The translations under genes and the position numbers were made by a program. A stretch of DNA of 5,807 nt from Methylococcaceae bacterium (lineage in GTDB: Bacteria; Pseudomonadota; Gammaproteobacteria; Methylococcales; Methylomonadaceae): the NCBI GenBank assembly GCA_030699345.1, contig JAUYMX010000334.1, forward strand, positions 1 to 5,807, read 5' to 3'. Position 1 is the first letter of the stretch. Each line of letters begins with the position of its first letter. Shown in pieces: positions 5,602 through 5,807 of this stretch. The notes beneath the pieces are model-generated. The model did no database searches. It was not told where the DNA came from and worked only from the letters and a program-made list of their open reading frames with translations.

Positions 5602-5807
5602 CTTGTATCTTTAATCCCGCCATGGTTAGCTGCTGTGGCACTGAGACAGAATGAGCTTGAGCCCACCCCTTAAGGTTCAACCTTGTCACGTAGATTAAGC
5701 CTTCTGTCTCGCTTCTGATGCCAGCTAAGACACTGAACGGTAGCCAAGGGCGTTGACCCTGTATGCACAAGGCAAGTGGGCTCAGTTGGTTACATTTGTT
5801 ATCAGTC
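5602..5807 (+). mobile_element. left end of an IS110-family insertion sequence (partial)
   Basis: The CT at 5602-5603 directly follows GCCCACC of REP-like hairpin 2 and is read as the core dinucleotide at the target/element junction. The next bases (TGTATC) would be the element's own end; ACAAGG at 5767-5772 is complementary to CCTTGT at 5601-5606, as expected for a right-donor guide. The remainder folds like an IS110 bridge RNA. Like IS621, IS110-group elements carry this RNA upstream of a DEDD/RuvC-like transposase, which would start just past base 5807. Preference for REP palindromes is known in the family. No transposase sequence is visible, so the family call rests on the RNA alone. Confidence 0.6.
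5619..5805 (+). ncRNA. putative IS110 bridge RNA
   Basis: Three helical modules follow the IS621 plan. The 5' stem-loop pairs GCCATGG (5619-5625) with CTGTGGC (5633-5639), two pairs being G-U. The target-binding loop is closed by GAGACAGAA (5643-5651) and TTCTGTCTC (5702-5710), with GCTT/AAGC inside and a terminal hairpin AAGGTT-C-AACCTT (5672-5684) followed by CGTAGATT. From memory, IS621 has a very similar GGTTC-AACCT-GT-CGTAGATT run here. The donor-binding loop is closed by CTGAT (5715-5719)/ATCAG (5801-5805) and CCAGCT (5721-5726)/AGTTGG (5784-5789), and contains GTATGCACAAGGC, like GTATTTGCAAGGC of IS621. Exact RNA ends are not determinable by eye. Confidence 0.6.

Noticed and set aside
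5376..5770. Two overlapping minus-strand frames covering the end of the effector gene and the region after it
   Set aside because: They overlap a well-supported plus-strand gene and a repeat/structured RNA region. Their translations are low-complexity Ser/Ala/Cys-rich text with no domain, typical of chance frames through palindromic repeats.

Overview
The window is an oriC-proximal chromosomal segment from a gammaproteobacterium, read in the order dnaN, recF, gyrB. This is the classical replication and repair cluster. GyrB is the long Gram-negative form (803 residues, E. coli type, with the insert in its C-terminal half). RecF and the beta clamp also look gammaproteobacterial. Two parS-type ParB sites show that the host uses a ParABS system, unlike E. 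coli. A Methylococcales-like methanotroph would fit the general look, but that placement is a guess from memory.

Bases 1-822 are the 3' two thirds of dnaN. The reading frame enters already open at base 1 and aligns with the end of domain I. It is cut by an in-frame TAG at 82-84 and then continues perfectly to the conserved MPMRL terminus. The stop falls at the junction of clamp domains I and II. recF (833-1957) follows after 10 bases and overlaps gyrB (1954-4365) by four bases (ATGA). Inside the last 30 codons of recF are two 16-bp parS palindromes, 38 bp apart, so the gene tail doubles as a centromere-like site.

Forty bases after gyrB is an unrelated accessory gene (4406-5518). It encodes a 370-residue soluble protein with a basic N-terminal tail, a probable winged-helix domain and a C-terminal nucleoside 2-deoxyribosyltransferase/TIR-like domain. 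That fold is used by several bacterial immune effectors. No partner gene is visible in the window.

Bases 5519-5807 are non-coding but highly structured. First come two REP-like hairpins (GGTGGGCA/TGCCCACC type) repeated at a 50-bp interval. The second is interrupted just after its 3' arm by what I read as the left end of an IS110-family insertion sequence. The following ~190 bases fold like an IS110 bridge RNA: a 5' stem-loop, a target-binding loop and a donor-binding loop. Short guide segments match both the interrupted repeat (GCCCACC then CT) and the element's own first bases (CCTTGT paired with ACAAGG). The transposase gene would lie just beyond the right edge. The bridge RNA assignment rests on pattern matching to my memory of IS621 and should be tested by covariance search.
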